NCBI RefSeq assembly: GCF_019737615.1
Contig: NZ_JAHKKS010000011.1
Coordinates: 1 to 64,000, forward strand
From: Sphingobium xanthum
GTDB taxonomy: Bacteria; Pseudomonadota; Alphaproteobacteria; Sphingomonadales; Sphingomonadaceae
Direction of reading: 5' to 3'
DNA length: 64,000 nucleotides
Part shown: positions 8,426 to 16,752 of the stretch, in pieces
Position numbering within the stretch: position 1 is the stretch's first letter
Layout of the letters: every line of letters starts with the position of its first letter
The notes under the pieces: model-generated
Databases searched by the model: none
Told to the model about the DNA's origin: nothing
The model's input: the letters and a program-made list of their open reading frames with translations, nothing else
Program-made: the position numbers and the translations under genes

Positions 8426-8541
8426 GCCGCTCCTCTTCAGAGGAGGAGTTGGGGTGGTGCTTGGAACCTCGGCGCTATCACAACACCAGCGATGCTTCGC
8501 ATCGGCACCACCCCCAACCCCTCCTCTGAAGAGGAGCGGCT
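8426..8541. repeat. Long imperfect inverted repeat between modA and modB
   Basis: Two ~35-base arms (about 8426-8460 and 8505-8541) are near-perfect reverse complements, separated by ~45 bases. Each arm carries the palindromic core CCTCTTCAGAGG or its equivalent. The related core CCTCCTCTGAAGAGG recurs at 17402-17419, so this looks like a member of a dispersed REP/MITE-like family. In the mod transcript it would form a strong hairpin and could lower modBC expression relative to modA. Confidence 0.7.
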
Positions 8542-8551
8542 AAGAACAGAC

Positions 8552-9244
8552 ATGACCCCCGAGCTCTGGTCCATCATCCTTCTGTCGCTTAAAGTGAGCG
8601 GCGTCGCCGTACTGCTCACCATGCCGGTGGCGTTCGGCCTTGCCTGGCTGCTCGCGCGTGGGCGTTTTCCGGGGAAAGTGCTGCTCGACGCGCTGGTGCA
8701 TCTGCCGCTGGTGCTGCCGCCCGTGGTCACCGGCTGGCTGCTGCTGATCGCGTTCGGCAACAATGGCCCGGTCGGCCGCTGGCTGACGGACTGGTTCGGC
8801 GTGACGCTGATGTTCCGCTGGACCGGCGCTGCGCTTGCCGCCGCGGTGATGGCGCTGCCGCTCATGGTGCGCGCGATGCGGCTCTCGATCGAGGCCGTCG
8901 ACCCGAAGCTGGAAGGCGCGGCGCGCACGCTTGGGGCGAGTCCGCTGCGCACCTTCTTCTCGATCACGCTCCCATTGGCCACACCGGGTCTGCTGGCCGG
9001 GGCTGTGCTGGGTTTCGCCCGATCGATCGGCGAGTTCGGCGCGACCATCACCTTCGTCTCGAACATTCCGGGCGAGACGCGCACCATCCCCATCGCCATC
9101 TACGGCGCGCTGCAGATCCCTGGCAATGACGCCGAAGTGACCAAGCTCGCAATCATCGCGGTCCTGCTTTCGCTCGGCGCCTTGCTCATCTCGGAAATCC
9201 TCGCGCGGCGCTCGGGTCTCGGGAGGGGCAGCCATGTCCTTTGA
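8552..9244 (+). CDS. modB: Molybdate ABC transporter permease ModB
   Basis: This 230-residue inner-membrane permease has about five transmembrane segments and the binding-protein-dependent transport signature EGAARTLGASPLRTFFSITLPLATPGLLAGAVLGFARSIGEFGAT, which contacts ModC. It forms the channel for molybdate import. The start is set at the ATG after the palindromic repeat (MTPELWSIILLSLKVSG); an upstream in-frame ATG at 8492 lies inside the repeat and would add a non-hydrophobic leader. It overlaps modC by 11 bases. Confidence 0.93.
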   Translation: MTPELWSIILLSLKVSGVAVLLTMPVAFGLAWLLARGRFPGKVLLDALVHLPLVLPPVVTGWLLLIAFGNNGPVGRWLTDWFGVTLMFRWTGAALAAAVMALPLMVRAMRLSIEAVDPKLEGAARTLGASPLRTFFSITLPLATPGLLAGAVLGFARSIGEFGATITFVSNIPGETRTIPIAIYGALQIPGNDAEVTKLAIIAVLLSLGALLISEILARRSGLGRGSHVL

Positions 9245-9860
9245 TATCCGTGTCGAACGACGGCTGGGCGAAGCGCGGATCGCGCTCGATCTGGCCAGCG
9301 ACGGCCGCCTCACTGCCCTGTTCGGTCCCTCGGGCGCGGGCAAGAGCTCGGTGCTCAACATGGTCGCGGGATTGCTGCGGCCCGATGCCGGGCGGATCGT
9401 CGTCGACGGCGTGACTTTGTTCGACAGCGACACAGGCATCGATCTCCCGCCCGAGCGCCGGCGCCTCGGCTATGTCTTCCAGGATGGCCGCCTCTTCCCG
9501 CACAAGCGCGTGCGCGACAATCTGCTCTACGGTTGGCACCTCGCCCGACCCGAAACCCGCTGGATGAGCCTCGACGAAGCGGTCGCGTTCCTCGGCATCG
9601 GTCCGCTCCTCGATCGCTGGCCGCGGACGCTGTCGGGCGGCGAGGCGCAGCGCGTCGCGATCGGCCGGGCCTTGCTCGCCGGGCCGCGCTTCCTCCTGAT
9701 GGACGAGCCTTTGTCCTCGCTCGATGCCGCGCGACGCGAGGACATCATGCAGGTAATCGAGCGCATCCGCGACGAGCTCAGGCTGCCGATCCTTTATGTG
9801 AGCCATGATCGCGGAGAGGTCGAACGGCTGGCGACGACCATCGCTAGGCTGGGCACGTAG
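9234..9860 (+). CDS. modC: Molybdate ABC transporter ATP-binding protein ModC (short form)
   Basis: This 208-residue ATPase has Walker A GPSGAGKSS, Q-loop FQDGRLFPH, ABC signature LSGGEAQRVAIGRALL, Walker B FLLMDEPLSSLD and switch histidine VSHD, so it should power molybdate uptake with ModB. It stops right after the nucleotide-binding domain. The C-terminal TOBE/Mop regulatory domain of E. coli ModC (about 350 residues) is absent, as is the molybdate-binding half of the adjacent ModE-like protein. Overlap with modB indicates coupled translation. Confidence 0.92.
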   Translation: MSFDIRVERRLGEARIALDLASDGRLTALFGPSGAGKSSVLNMVAGLLRPDAGRIVVDGVTLFDSDTGIDLPPERRRLGYVFQDGRLFPHKRVRDNLLYGWHLARPETRWMSLDEAVAFLGIGPLLDRWPRTLSGGEAQRVAIGRALLAGPRFLLMDEPLSSLDAARREDIMQVIERIRDELRLPILYVSHDRGEVERLATTIARLGT

Positions 9861-9872
9861 CAGCCAGCCGTT

Positions 9873-10463
9873 TTATCGCATCCGATCGAGCTTGTTGAGG
9901 ATCGCATCCAGCACGTCGATGCAAAGTTCCTGCTGTTCGCGAGGGATCTCGGCCAGCAGCTCGTTGCGCAGCACGTTCGTGATGCCCATGATATCCGTAA
10001 TGGCGGCGAGGCCGGCAGGCGTGATCTCGTTGACCGTGACGCGCTGATCGGTCTCGCTCTGGTAGCGGCTGATCAGTCCTTCCTGCGCGAGCTGATTGAG
10101 CATGGCGACCATCGTCGGGCCCTGGACGCCGATCAGGCGCGCCAGCTCGGTCTGGGGCAATCCCTTGCCGGAAAAGGCGACGAGGAACAAAGTCTCCCAG
10201 CGGGCCATGCTCTGGCCGGCCTGCCGCAGATGGTCGTTGGCGATCTTGCGCCATCGCCGCGCCGTGACGATGATCGACCGTGTGAGGCGAAGCGCCCTGA
10301 AATCGTCTTCCGCGTCGCCGAACGCCGTCTTGTAGTTCATCAGATGGCGGTCGGCTTCCTCCGAACTATAGCCGCCAAATGGTTCGCGCGCCCGCTTGGG
10401 CGACGGCTGGGGACTCCGCACATGTCGCGTCCGTGGTCGTCGTCGGTTCGGGCTGTCGGGCAT
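9873..10463 (-). CDS. MarR-family transcriptional regulator
   Basis: This protein of up to 196 residues has a MarR winged-helix domain: LPQTELARLIGVQGPTMVAMLNQLAQEGLISR (recognition helix) and a wing with DQRVTVNEIT. The N-terminal 40 residues are basic and low-complexity. A shorter start at 10340 (MNYKTAF) would give 155 residues, closer to the usual MarR length, so the true start is uncertain. It is convergent with modC (12 bases apart) and lies downstream of the TonB receptor gene on the same strand. Its target and ligand are not evident. Confidence 0.8.
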   Translation of the reverse strand: MPDSPNRRRPRTRHVRSPQPSPKRAREPFGGYSSEEADRHLMNYKTAFGDAEDDFRALRLTRSIIVTARRWRKIANDHLRQAGQSMARWETLFLVAFSGKGLPQTELARLIGVQGPTMVAMLNQLAQEGLISRYQSETDQRVTVNEITPAGLAAITDIMGITNVLRNELLAEIPREQQELCIDVLDAILNKLDRMR

Positions 10464-10521
10464 GAGCGCGTTCCTGGCCTCTGGCAGAGAGGCGGCGCAG
10501 ACGCGCTCCTCCGGAGAATAT

Positions 10522-10550
10522 GGAAGGTCCCCCGAGATGGGGGACCTTCC
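10522..10550. terminator. Perfect 12-bp hairpin after the TonB receptor gene
   Basis: GGAAGGTCCCCC and GGGGGACCTTCC are perfect reverse complements around a 5-base loop. It lies 11 bases past the stop of the minus-strand TonB-dependent receptor gene and should separate it from the MarR gene. Confidence 0.7.
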
Positions 10551-10560
10551 CGTTCTAGTT

Positions 10561-13047
10561 TCAGAAATTGCGCTTCACGGTCAATCCCCATTGGGTCGGC
10601 GCGGCGGGATTGCCCTGGGCAAAGCCGATGACGTTGCGCAGGTCCAGCATGCCGTGGAAATAATATTTGTTGGTGAGATTGGTGCCGTAGACCGCGACGG
10701 ACCAGCTCTTGTCGGACGATTGCCAGCCGAGCCGCGCGTCAAGGACGCCGTAGGCCTTCTGGATGAAGTCGCCGACATAGTGGACGCTCGATTGTCCGCG
10801 GAAGTCGAGGCGCGGGGTGAGCGTGCCCGCGCTTCCCAGATCGATCATATATTGCGCCCCGATCGAATAATTGAACTTGGGCACATAAGGGGGATAGACC
10901 GGGTTGCCATTGGCATCGCGCGTGGCGAGGAAGCCGGTGGCCGATCCTAGGTCGGTGATGAGATAGTCGGTATAGCCGATACTGCCCTGAATCTGCAGCT
11001 CGGGCGTCGGCCGCGCCTGCACCTCCGCTTCGAAGCCCCAGATCCGCGATCCGCCGATGTTCACGAAGGTGAACCAGGGCGATCCGGCTCCGGGCGTTCC
11101 GGCCGGCTGGATCGTATTGTAGCCCTGCTGCTGCCCGGTATAGTCGCTGTAGAAGAAGGAGCCGTTCAGCGTCAGCCGGCGATTGAACCACTGGGTCTTG
11201 GCGCCCAGCTCGTAGCTCTTGAGATCCTCCGGGCCGAACGACCGCACCTGCCAGGCATTGGACGGGCGCGGGGCATAGCCGCCGCCGCGGAAACCGGTCG
11301 AGAACTGCGCATAGACCAGAGCGTCCGGATTGATCTGGTAGGAGAGCGAGAGCTTGGGTGACCAGCGCGCCGTGCGTACGGGCTGCGGCGACGCATTGTC
11401 GATCAGCACGAGGCCGTCGAGCGGCGGGGCGTTGCAGCAGGCGACCTGGTGCAGGACCGCGTCGCGCGCGTCGTGGGTGTAGCGCAAACCGGCGATCAGG
11501 CTGAGCTTCTCGCTGAGCTTGTAGATGCCGTGGACGAAGAAGGCATAGTCCTCCGTCTGCACGCGCTGACGGAAGGTCGAGGCGATCGGCGCGGGGAAAA
11601 AGGGCAGGAGAACGGTCGTCTGATGGTCGCGATCGACCGCCTTGTAATAATAGCCGCCGGCCGCCCATTCCAGTGCGCCGTCGAGCAGCGCGCCGGTGAA
11701 ATTCAACTCCTGGCTGAACTGGTCGTGCGTGGTGATGTTGTAGGTGCGGTTGAAGGCCAGCGGCGTGCCGTCGGAGTTTCGTCCGAACTCGTTGATGAAC
11801 CGGCGATAGGCGGTGACGGACTTGATGTGGACCCCGGGCAGATCATAATTGATGGTGCCCGATACGCCCCAATGCTCGACATTGTTGACGTTGGGGTAGC
11901 TCAGCCCGGTCAGACTGTCGCTATAAGTGTTGTAGTTGGAAAATTTGCCGCTGGTGAGGAAGGCGTCGCTTATGCCGACGCCATAGACCGGAATGCCGAC
12001 GAGAAAATTCCAGGCATCGACCAGGCCGTTGGTCCCGGTCGTGCTGCTCGGATCGGAATTGATGGAGAGGAACTTGCTGACAGGTGCTTCGTCCTCGTTG
12101 CGCGTATAGTCGCCGATCAGATCGACGACGAAATTCGGCGCCGCCGCCCAGCGCAGCGCGAGACGGGCGGCTTTCGAGTCCGTGCCGCCTTCATGACCCA
12201 CGACACAGCTGCGCCCGCCGCCAGCCGCCACCTGGGACGGGATCGCGATGGAAGGCAGGGTGGCCACGGTGTTGCCCGGTACGATCCCGGTGCCGCCTGG
12301 GATCGTCGTTCCGGTCGCGCAGCCATAATCGAGAATGTCGCCATAGCCTCTCTGGTTCTTGGTGACGAAGGAGGCGCGCAGCATCAATGTGTCCGGTACG
12401 ATAGCGAGATCGAAGCCGCCGCGTGCCCTGAACAGGCCGTAGCTGCCTGTCCCGAGTTCGAGATAGCCCGTCCCGTCGCCGGTGGGCTGCTTGCCGACGA
12501 TCTTGACCGCGCCGCCAATGGCATTCTTGCCGAACAGCGCACCCTGGGGGCCGCGCAGGATCTCGACATGATCGACATCAATCAGGTCCAGGATCGCGCC
12601 TTGCGGGCGGCCATTATAGACGTCGTCGATGTAGATCGGCACGCCCGGTTCGAACGACAGCGAATTGTCGTTGAGGCCCACGCCGCGGATGAAGATGGCG
12701 AGCGACGAGCCCCATCCGGCGCCGAGGGGCTGGATGTTGACATTGGGTACGCCCGCGCTGAGCTGCGAGACGCTGTTGATGCTGCGCTGCTCCAAACTCG
12801 TGCTTGAAATGGCGGTGATCGACAAAGGCGTGTCCTGCAGCTTTTCGCGGCGGAACTGCGCGGTGACGACGATCTCCTCGGTCTCTGCCGGCGCATTGGC
12901 CGCTTCGGCTGCCTGATCCTCTTCCTCTGCCGCCCGTGCGCCGGAGCCGGCGGCCAGCGCCAGCGTTGACGCCAAGGCCAGCACGAGTGCGCGCCGCGTC
13001 CCTTTGCCCAGCAGCGCGGGAAGTGTCTCGATGATGTCGGTTTGCAT
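10561..13047 (-). CDS. TonB-dependent receptor
   Basis: This 828-residue outer-membrane receptor has a signal peptide (about residues 1-39, ALVLALASTLALAAGSGARA) and a TonB-box-like EEIVVTAQ near residue 57. The plug domain (about 65-180) contains QDTPLSITAIS and VEILRGPQGALFGKNAIGGA. The 22-strand barrel ends in the aromatic VKRNF, typical for BAM insertion. It should import a large ligand using TonB energy. Neighbours do not reveal the substrate; sphingomonads use such receptors for siderophores, carbohydrates and aromatics. A long promoter region with an inverted repeat (13116-13159) lies upstream. Confidence 0.93.
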   Translation of the reverse strand: MQTDIIETLPALLGKGTRRALVLALASTLALAAGSGARAAEEEDQAAEAANAPAETEEIVVTAQFRREKLQDTPLSITAISSTSLEQRSINSVSQLSAGVPNVNIQPLGAGWGSSLAIFIRGVGLNDNSLSFEPGVPIYIDDVYNGRPQGAILDLIDVDHVEILRGPQGALFGKNAIGGAVKIVGKQPTGDGTGYLELGTGSYGLFRARGGFDLAIVPDTLMLRASFVTKNQRGYGDILDYGCATGTTIPGGTGIVPGNTVATLPSIAIPSQVAAGGGRSCVVGHEGGTDSKAARLALRWAAAPNFVVDLIGDYTRNEDEAPVSKFLSINSDPSSTTGTNGLVDAWNFLVGIPVYGVGISDAFLTSGKFSNYNTYSDSLTGLSYPNVNNVEHWGVSGTINYDLPGVHIKSVTAYRRFINEFGRNSDGTPLAFNRTYNITTHDQFSQELNFTGALLDGALEWAAGGYYYKAVDRDHQTTVLLPFFPAPIASTFRQRVQTEDYAFFVHGIYKLSEKLSLIAGLRYTHDARDAVLHQVACCNAPPLDGLVLIDNASPQPVRTARWSPKLSLSYQINPDALVYAQFSTGFRGGGYAPRPSNAWQVRSFGPEDLKSYELGAKTQWFNRRLTLNGSFFYSDYTGQQQGYNTIQPAGTPGAGSPWFTFVNIGGSRIWGFEAEVQARPTPELQIQGSIGYTDYLITDLGSATGFLATRDANGNPVYPPYVPKFNYSIGAQYMIDLGSAGTLTPRLDFRGQSSVHYVGDFIQKAYGVLDARLGWQSSDKSWSVAVYGTNLTNKYYFHGMLDLRNVIGFAQGNPAAPTQWGLTVKRNF

Positions 13048-13115
13048 GTGTCCCCTCTCTCTTTTTGGTTCGACGATCGCTCGGGCCTTTCTCTTGGTCC
13101 GTGTGCGATTCGTCG

Positions 13116-13159
13116 ATTTATGTAGATTACTACTTAAAAAGATAGGAACCTACATAAAT
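13116..13159. promoter_or_regulatory. AT-rich inverted repeat between TonB receptor and cydA
   Basis: ATTTATGTAG at 13116-13125 and CTACATAAAT at 13150-13159 form a perfect 10-bp inverted repeat with a 24-base spacer that contains ACTACTTAAAAAG. It lies in the divergent promoter region, 69 bases from the receptor start and ~180 bases from cydA. It could be an operator for either gene; the regulator is unknown. Confidence 0.45.
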
Positions 13160-13339
13160 TATTCCGCGAGGAGGCTTGGATTGCGTTTCGTGCAATCGTC
13201 CCGGACCAGATTGAGCTAGGCCGGCTCTTCCCACCGCAAGCCATTTGTGCCACTGCGCGCGTCAAGAACGGACCATCCGGCAACGGACCATCTGGCCGCA
13301 GACGACCACCTGGCCCGCTTCCGGCAGGAGGCAGGCTGC

Positions 13340-14752
13340 ATGTCGTCCATGGACAATGAACTCGCGCTCATTCTCGCGCGTGTGCAATTCGCGTTTACGG
13401 TCAGCTTCCACTTCCTCTTCCCGGCCTTCACCATCGGTCTGGCGAGCTTCCTCGCCGTGCTGGAGGGGCTGTGGCTGGCGACGGGCAAGAGCGTCTATGC
13501 CAATGTCTTCCGCTACTGGCTGAAGATCTTCGCGATCGTCTTCGCCATGGGCGTCGTCTCGGGCATCGTCATGTCCTATCAGTTCGGCACCAACTGGTCG
13601 GTCTTCTCGGACAAGGCGGGGCCGGTGATCGGGCCGCTCATGGCCTATGAAGTGCTCACCGCCTTCTTCCTCGAGGCCGGCTTTCTCGGCGTCATGCTGT
13701 TTGGCATGAACAAGGTGGGGAAGGGGCTGCACTTCACGGCGACCTGCGCGGTGGCGGTCGGCACTTTCATCTCGGCCTTCTGGATCCTCTCGGTGAACAG
13801 CTGGATGCAGACGCCTACCGGCTACGAGATCAACGCCGCCGGCCAGTTCGTGCCGGGGCCGAGCTGGGCCGCGATCATCTTCAACCCCAGCTTCCCCTAT
13901 CGGCTCGTCCACACCACCATCGCCGCCTATCTGACCACGGCCTTCGCGGTGGGCGCGGTCGGCGCCTGGCATCTGCTGAAGGATCGCGACAATCCCGGCG
14001 CGCGGGTCATGTTCTCGATGGCGATGTGGATGGCGGCGATCGTCGCGCCGATCCAGATTTTCGTCGGCGACCTGCATGGCCTCAACACGCTGGAACATCA
14101 GCCGGTCAAGATCATGGCGATGGAAGGCCATTATGAGAGCCATCCGGATGGTGCGCCGCTCATCCTGTTCGGTATTCCCAACAGCGCGGAGAAGCGCGTC
14201 GATTTCGCCGTGGAAATCCCCAAGCTCAGCTCGCTGATCCTGAAGCATGATCTGAATGCGCCGCTGGCCGGGCTGGATAGCGTGCCGGACGAAGACGAGC
14301 CGCCGGTCGGCATCGTCTTCTGGTCGTTCCGCATCATGGTCGGGCTGGGCATGGCGATGGCGGGGCTGGGTCTCTGGAGCCTGATCGCACGCGCCTCGAA
14401 GAAGCTCTACGACTGGACCTGGATGCACCGCGCCGCCGTGTTGCTCGGCCCGTCCGGCTTCATCGCGGTGATCGCCGGCTGGGTGACGACGGAGGTCGGG
14501 CGGCAACCCTTCACCGTCTATGGCCTGCTGCGCACGGCGGACAGCGCCTCGCCGCTGGATGCGCCGGCCGTCGCGGTCTCGCTGGCGGCTTTCGTCATCA
14601 CCTATTTCGCGGTGTTCGGCGCCGGCGTCTGGTATATTTTCCACCTCGCCAAGAAACCGCCGGAAGCGCACGAGGCGGGCCTCGACGGCAAGCCGATTCG
14701 CTCGGCCGGCATCACGCCCGCGCCCGCGGTGATCGAAGGAGAGCCGTCATGA
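13340..14752 (+). CDS. cydA: Cytochrome bd ubiquinol oxidase subunit I (CioA-type)
   Basis: This 470-residue integral membrane subunit binds haems b558, b595 and d and oxidises ubiquinol. Visible are the N-terminal SFHFLFPAFTIGLA with the haem-ligand histidine, LMAYEVLTAFFLEAGFLGVMLFG, and GRQPFTVYGLLRT, which carries the conserved quinol-oxidase signature. The periplasmic Q-loop is short, placing it with cyanide-insensitive (CIO) oxidases. The start is set at 13340 because AGGAGG precedes it by 8 bases; a longer frame from 13247 lacks such a site. It overlaps cydB by 4 bases. Confidence 0.95.
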   Translation: MSSMDNELALILARVQFAFTVSFHFLFPAFTIGLASFLAVLEGLWLATGKSVYANVFRYWLKIFAIVFAMGVVSGIVMSYQFGTNWSVFSDKAGPVIGPLMAYEVLTAFFLEAGFLGVMLFGMNKVGKGLHFTATCAVAVGTFISAFWILSVNSWMQTPTGYEINAAGQFVPGPSWAAIIFNPSFPYRLVHTTIAAYLTTAFAVGAVGAWHLLKDRDNPGARVMFSMAMWMAAIVAPIQIFVGDLHGLNTLEHQPVKIMAMEGHYESHPDGAPLILFGIPNSAEKRVDFAVEIPKLSSLILKHDLNAPLAGLDSVPDEDEPPVGIVFWSFRIMVGLGMAMAGLGLWSLIARASKKLYDWTWMHRAAVLLGPSGFIAVIAGWVTTEVGRQPFTVYGLLRTADSASPLDAPAVAVSLAAFVITYFAVFGAGVWYIFHLAKKPPEAHEAGLDGKPIRSAGITPAPAVIEGEPS

Positions 14753-15747
14753 TCGACCTCACCGTCATCTGGGCCGGCATCATCGGTTTCGCGGTCGTCG
14801 CCTATGTCATCATGGACGGGTTCGATCTCGGCATCGGCATCCTCTTCCCGCGCTTCAAGGTCGGGCCGGAGCGTGACACGGCGATGAACAGCATCGCGCC
14901 GGTCTGGGACGGCAACGAGACCTGGCTGGTGCTGGGCGGCGGCGGGCTGATGGCGGCTTTCCCGATGGCCTATGCGATCGTGTTGCCTGCGCTCTATGCG
15001 CCGCTCATCGCCATGCTGCTGGGGCTGGTCCTGCGCGGCGTCGCCTTCGAATTCCGCTGGCGAGATCCGGCGCACCGGCCGATCTGGGATATGGCGTTCA
15101 CCGTCGGTTCCACCGTCGCGACCTTCGCGCAGGGCGTGACATTGGGCGCGCTGCTCCAGGGCATCACCGTCGAGGGCCGGGCCTACGCCGGCGGCTGGTG
15201 GGAGTGGCTGACGCCCTTCTCCTGCCTCACCGGCTTCGGCCTCGTCATCGGTTATGCGCTGCTCGGCGCCGGCTGGCTCATCTGGAAGACGGAAGGGCCG
15301 TTGCAGGATCAGGCCTATCGCTTCGCCTCGCGGCTCGGCATCGCCCTGTTGATCGTCATCGCTCTGGTGAGCCTCGCGACCCTGCGGCTCGAAGCGCAAT
15401 ATTATCAGCGCTGGCTGAGCTGGCCCGGCATCCTCGCGACCTCGCAAGTGCCGCTGGCGAGCCTCATCGTCACCGTGCTCTTCTTTCGCAGCGTGAAGCG
15501 CCGTCAGGAAGCCGCGCCCTTCTTCTACGTGCTGGGGTTGTTCGGCCTCTGCATCGTCGGCCTCGGCGTCTCGATCTGGCCCGACGTGATCCCGGCCCGC
15601 GTCACCATCTGGGCCGCGGCAGCGCCCGAGCGCAGCCAGGTCTTCATGCTGATCGGCGCGGGCATCCTCGTGCCCGTGATCCTCGCTTACACCGGCTGGG
15701 CCTATTGGGTCTTTCGCGGCAAGGTCGGCACGGACGGTTATCACTGA
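14749..15747 (+). CDS. cydB: Cytochrome bd ubiquinol oxidase subunit II
   Basis: This 332-residue membrane protein has about eight transmembrane helices. It starts with the family hallmark IIGFAVVAYVIMDGFDLGIGIL and continues with WDGNETWLVLGGGGLMAAFP. It stabilises CydA and completes the terminal oxidase, which reduces O2 without pumping protons. The start overlaps the cydA stop (ATGA), and its own stop overlaps the next small gene (TGATG), so all three are translated as one unit. Confidence 0.95.
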   Translation: MIDLTVIWAGIIGFAVVAYVIMDGFDLGIGILFPRFKVGPERDTAMNSIAPVWDGNETWLVLGGGGLMAAFPMAYAIVLPALYAPLIAMLLGLVLRGVAFEFRWRDPAHRPIWDMAFTVGSTVATFAQGVTLGALLQGITVEGRAYAGGWWEWLTPFSCLTGFGLVIGYALLGAGWLIWKTEGPLQDQAYRFASRLGIALLIVIALVSLATLRLEAQYYQRWLSWPGILATSQVPLASLIVTVLFFRSVKRRQEAAPFFYVLGLFGLCIVGLGVSIWPDVIPARVTIWAAAAPERSQVFMLIGAGILVPVILAYTGWAYWVFRGKVGTDGYH

Positions 15748-15866
15748 TGACCGCGAGAACCGGCGAGCGCCTGCGCAAGATCGGCTGGTTCGTCGCGATC
15801 TACGCCGGGAGCATCCTCGCGCTCGGCAGCGTCTCGCTGCTCATCCGCTGGTGGCTGAAGGGGTAG
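15747..15866 (+). CDS. CydX-like small cytochrome bd subunit (DUF2474 type)
   Basis: This 39-residue protein starts on the ATG that overlaps the cydB stop. It has a charged N terminus (MTARTGERLRKIGWF), one hydrophobic helix (VAIYAGSILALGSVSLLI) and ends RWWLKG. Size, topology and position match the DUF2474/CydX class of single-helix subunits that stabilise cytochrome bd oxidases in the inner membrane. It is the last gene of the cyd operon; the IS110 fragment begins 20 bases after its stop. Confidence 0.82.
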   Translation: MTARTGERLRKIGWFVAIYAGSILALGSVSLLIRWWLKG

Positions 15867-15886
15867 GCGCGGTTGCAACCTGTATA

Positions 15887-16447
15887 TTGCGTGATCAAGT
15901 CAGTTGAGCTTGTCGGGTGGAATAGAGAGGGTTTCTGATTCTGGCGTTAGCGATAGTGATGATTTTGCGCATGACGGCGGCGAGGGCGAGGCGTTTGGGT
16001 TTTCCGGCGTTGAGGAGGTTTTGGTAGAAGCGTCCGAGGGGTTGTCGCGGCGGGCGACGAGGGCTGCGATGCGGGCCTGGCAGGTCTCGGGAGTGAGCTG
16101 GCAGCGTGATCGAGACCATATTGGGCAAGCCAGCGAGCGTCGATGGGGTCGGTCTTGGCGCGTTTCCCGCAGGAGCGGATATAGGCTTTCACCTTGGCGG
16201 CATCGGCGCGGTGGGCCGGGATGGCCAATGCATGGAGGATGGCAAGGAGCCCATCCTCGTGGCCACCGGTGGCTTCGCAAAGGGCGAGATCGCGGTCGGC
16301 GAACGGGGCGAGCGCCTCGATCAGCGTGTCGCGTTGATTGGTGATGGTGAGGGTTTGGCGGGTCAGGCTGTCGTACAGGGTGACGCTGTCCTGGGAGACA
16401 TCGAGACCGAGCGTGGTGTGGATTTTGGCGGAGGGTTTTGTCATCAT
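15887..16447 (-). mobile_element. IS110-type element fragment, copy 2 (internally deleted)
   Basis: This is the more complete of two remnants. It runs from a few bases past the transposase stop to the transposase start codon; 15887-16218 is identical to 1-332. IS110 elements lack terminal inverted repeats, so exact ends cannot be set from this window. It sits between the cyd operon and a REP-like cluster at 16611-16710, a setting favoured by some IS110 members. Both copies share the same internal deletion, so one probably arose from the other by duplication or gene conversion after decay. Confidence 0.8.
15895..16447 (-). pseudogene. IS110-family transposase, internal deletion and frameshifts
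   Basis: The N terminus is intact: MMTKPSAK..LGLDVSQDSVTLYD (RuvC-like first Asp), then CEATGGHEDGLL and KTDPIDARWLAQYG, covering most of the DEDD domain (about 110 residues). Directly after WLAQYG the sequence jumps to the C-terminal transposase_20 domain (RIAALVARRDNP, then FYQNLLNAGKPKRLALAAVMRKIITIANARIRN), with two frame changes. About 180 central residues are missing, including the last DEDD acid and the catalytic serine region, so no active recombinase can be made. Confidence 0.85.
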
Positions 16448-16752
16448 GGGGTCCCATGCTTCGAATTGTCTGCGGGGCGTACCGAGAGGCGGCCCATTCA
16501 AGTCAGCAAGCGATGCGAAGCTGGGGCGACAAGGTCCCTGGATGGCGTCGCTCGCGCGACCTGTTCCCCCACGGGCGCCTTGCCGCCCCGAGCATGATAA
16601 ACCACAGTCCCCAGCGACAATTCCCGCAAACGCGGGAATCCAGCAACAACGGCGCGAGCAAGTGGAACGCTCCGAACTGGTTTCCCCCGTGCGCGGGAAT
16701 GATGAGCTGAGGGCCTCTTGCCTTCCCTCGTTCCGAGGCGGAAAGATGCGCC
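16448..16752. other. IS110 upstream region and REP-like palindromes
   Basis: No gene is apparent. The part next to the transposase start (16448 to about 16610) is where IS110-group elements carry the long left end that encodes their bridge RNA; whether it is preserved cannot be judged by eye. A perfect palindrome ATTCCCGC-AAAC-GCGGGAAT lies at 16619-16638 and a related GCGCGGGAATGATGA at about 16690, both of the REP type common in sphingomonads. Confidence 0.4.

Noticed and set aside
11449-12807. A 452-codon plus-strand frame opposite the TonB receptor
   Set aside because: It is antisense to a clear TonB-dependent receptor and has no motif of its own.
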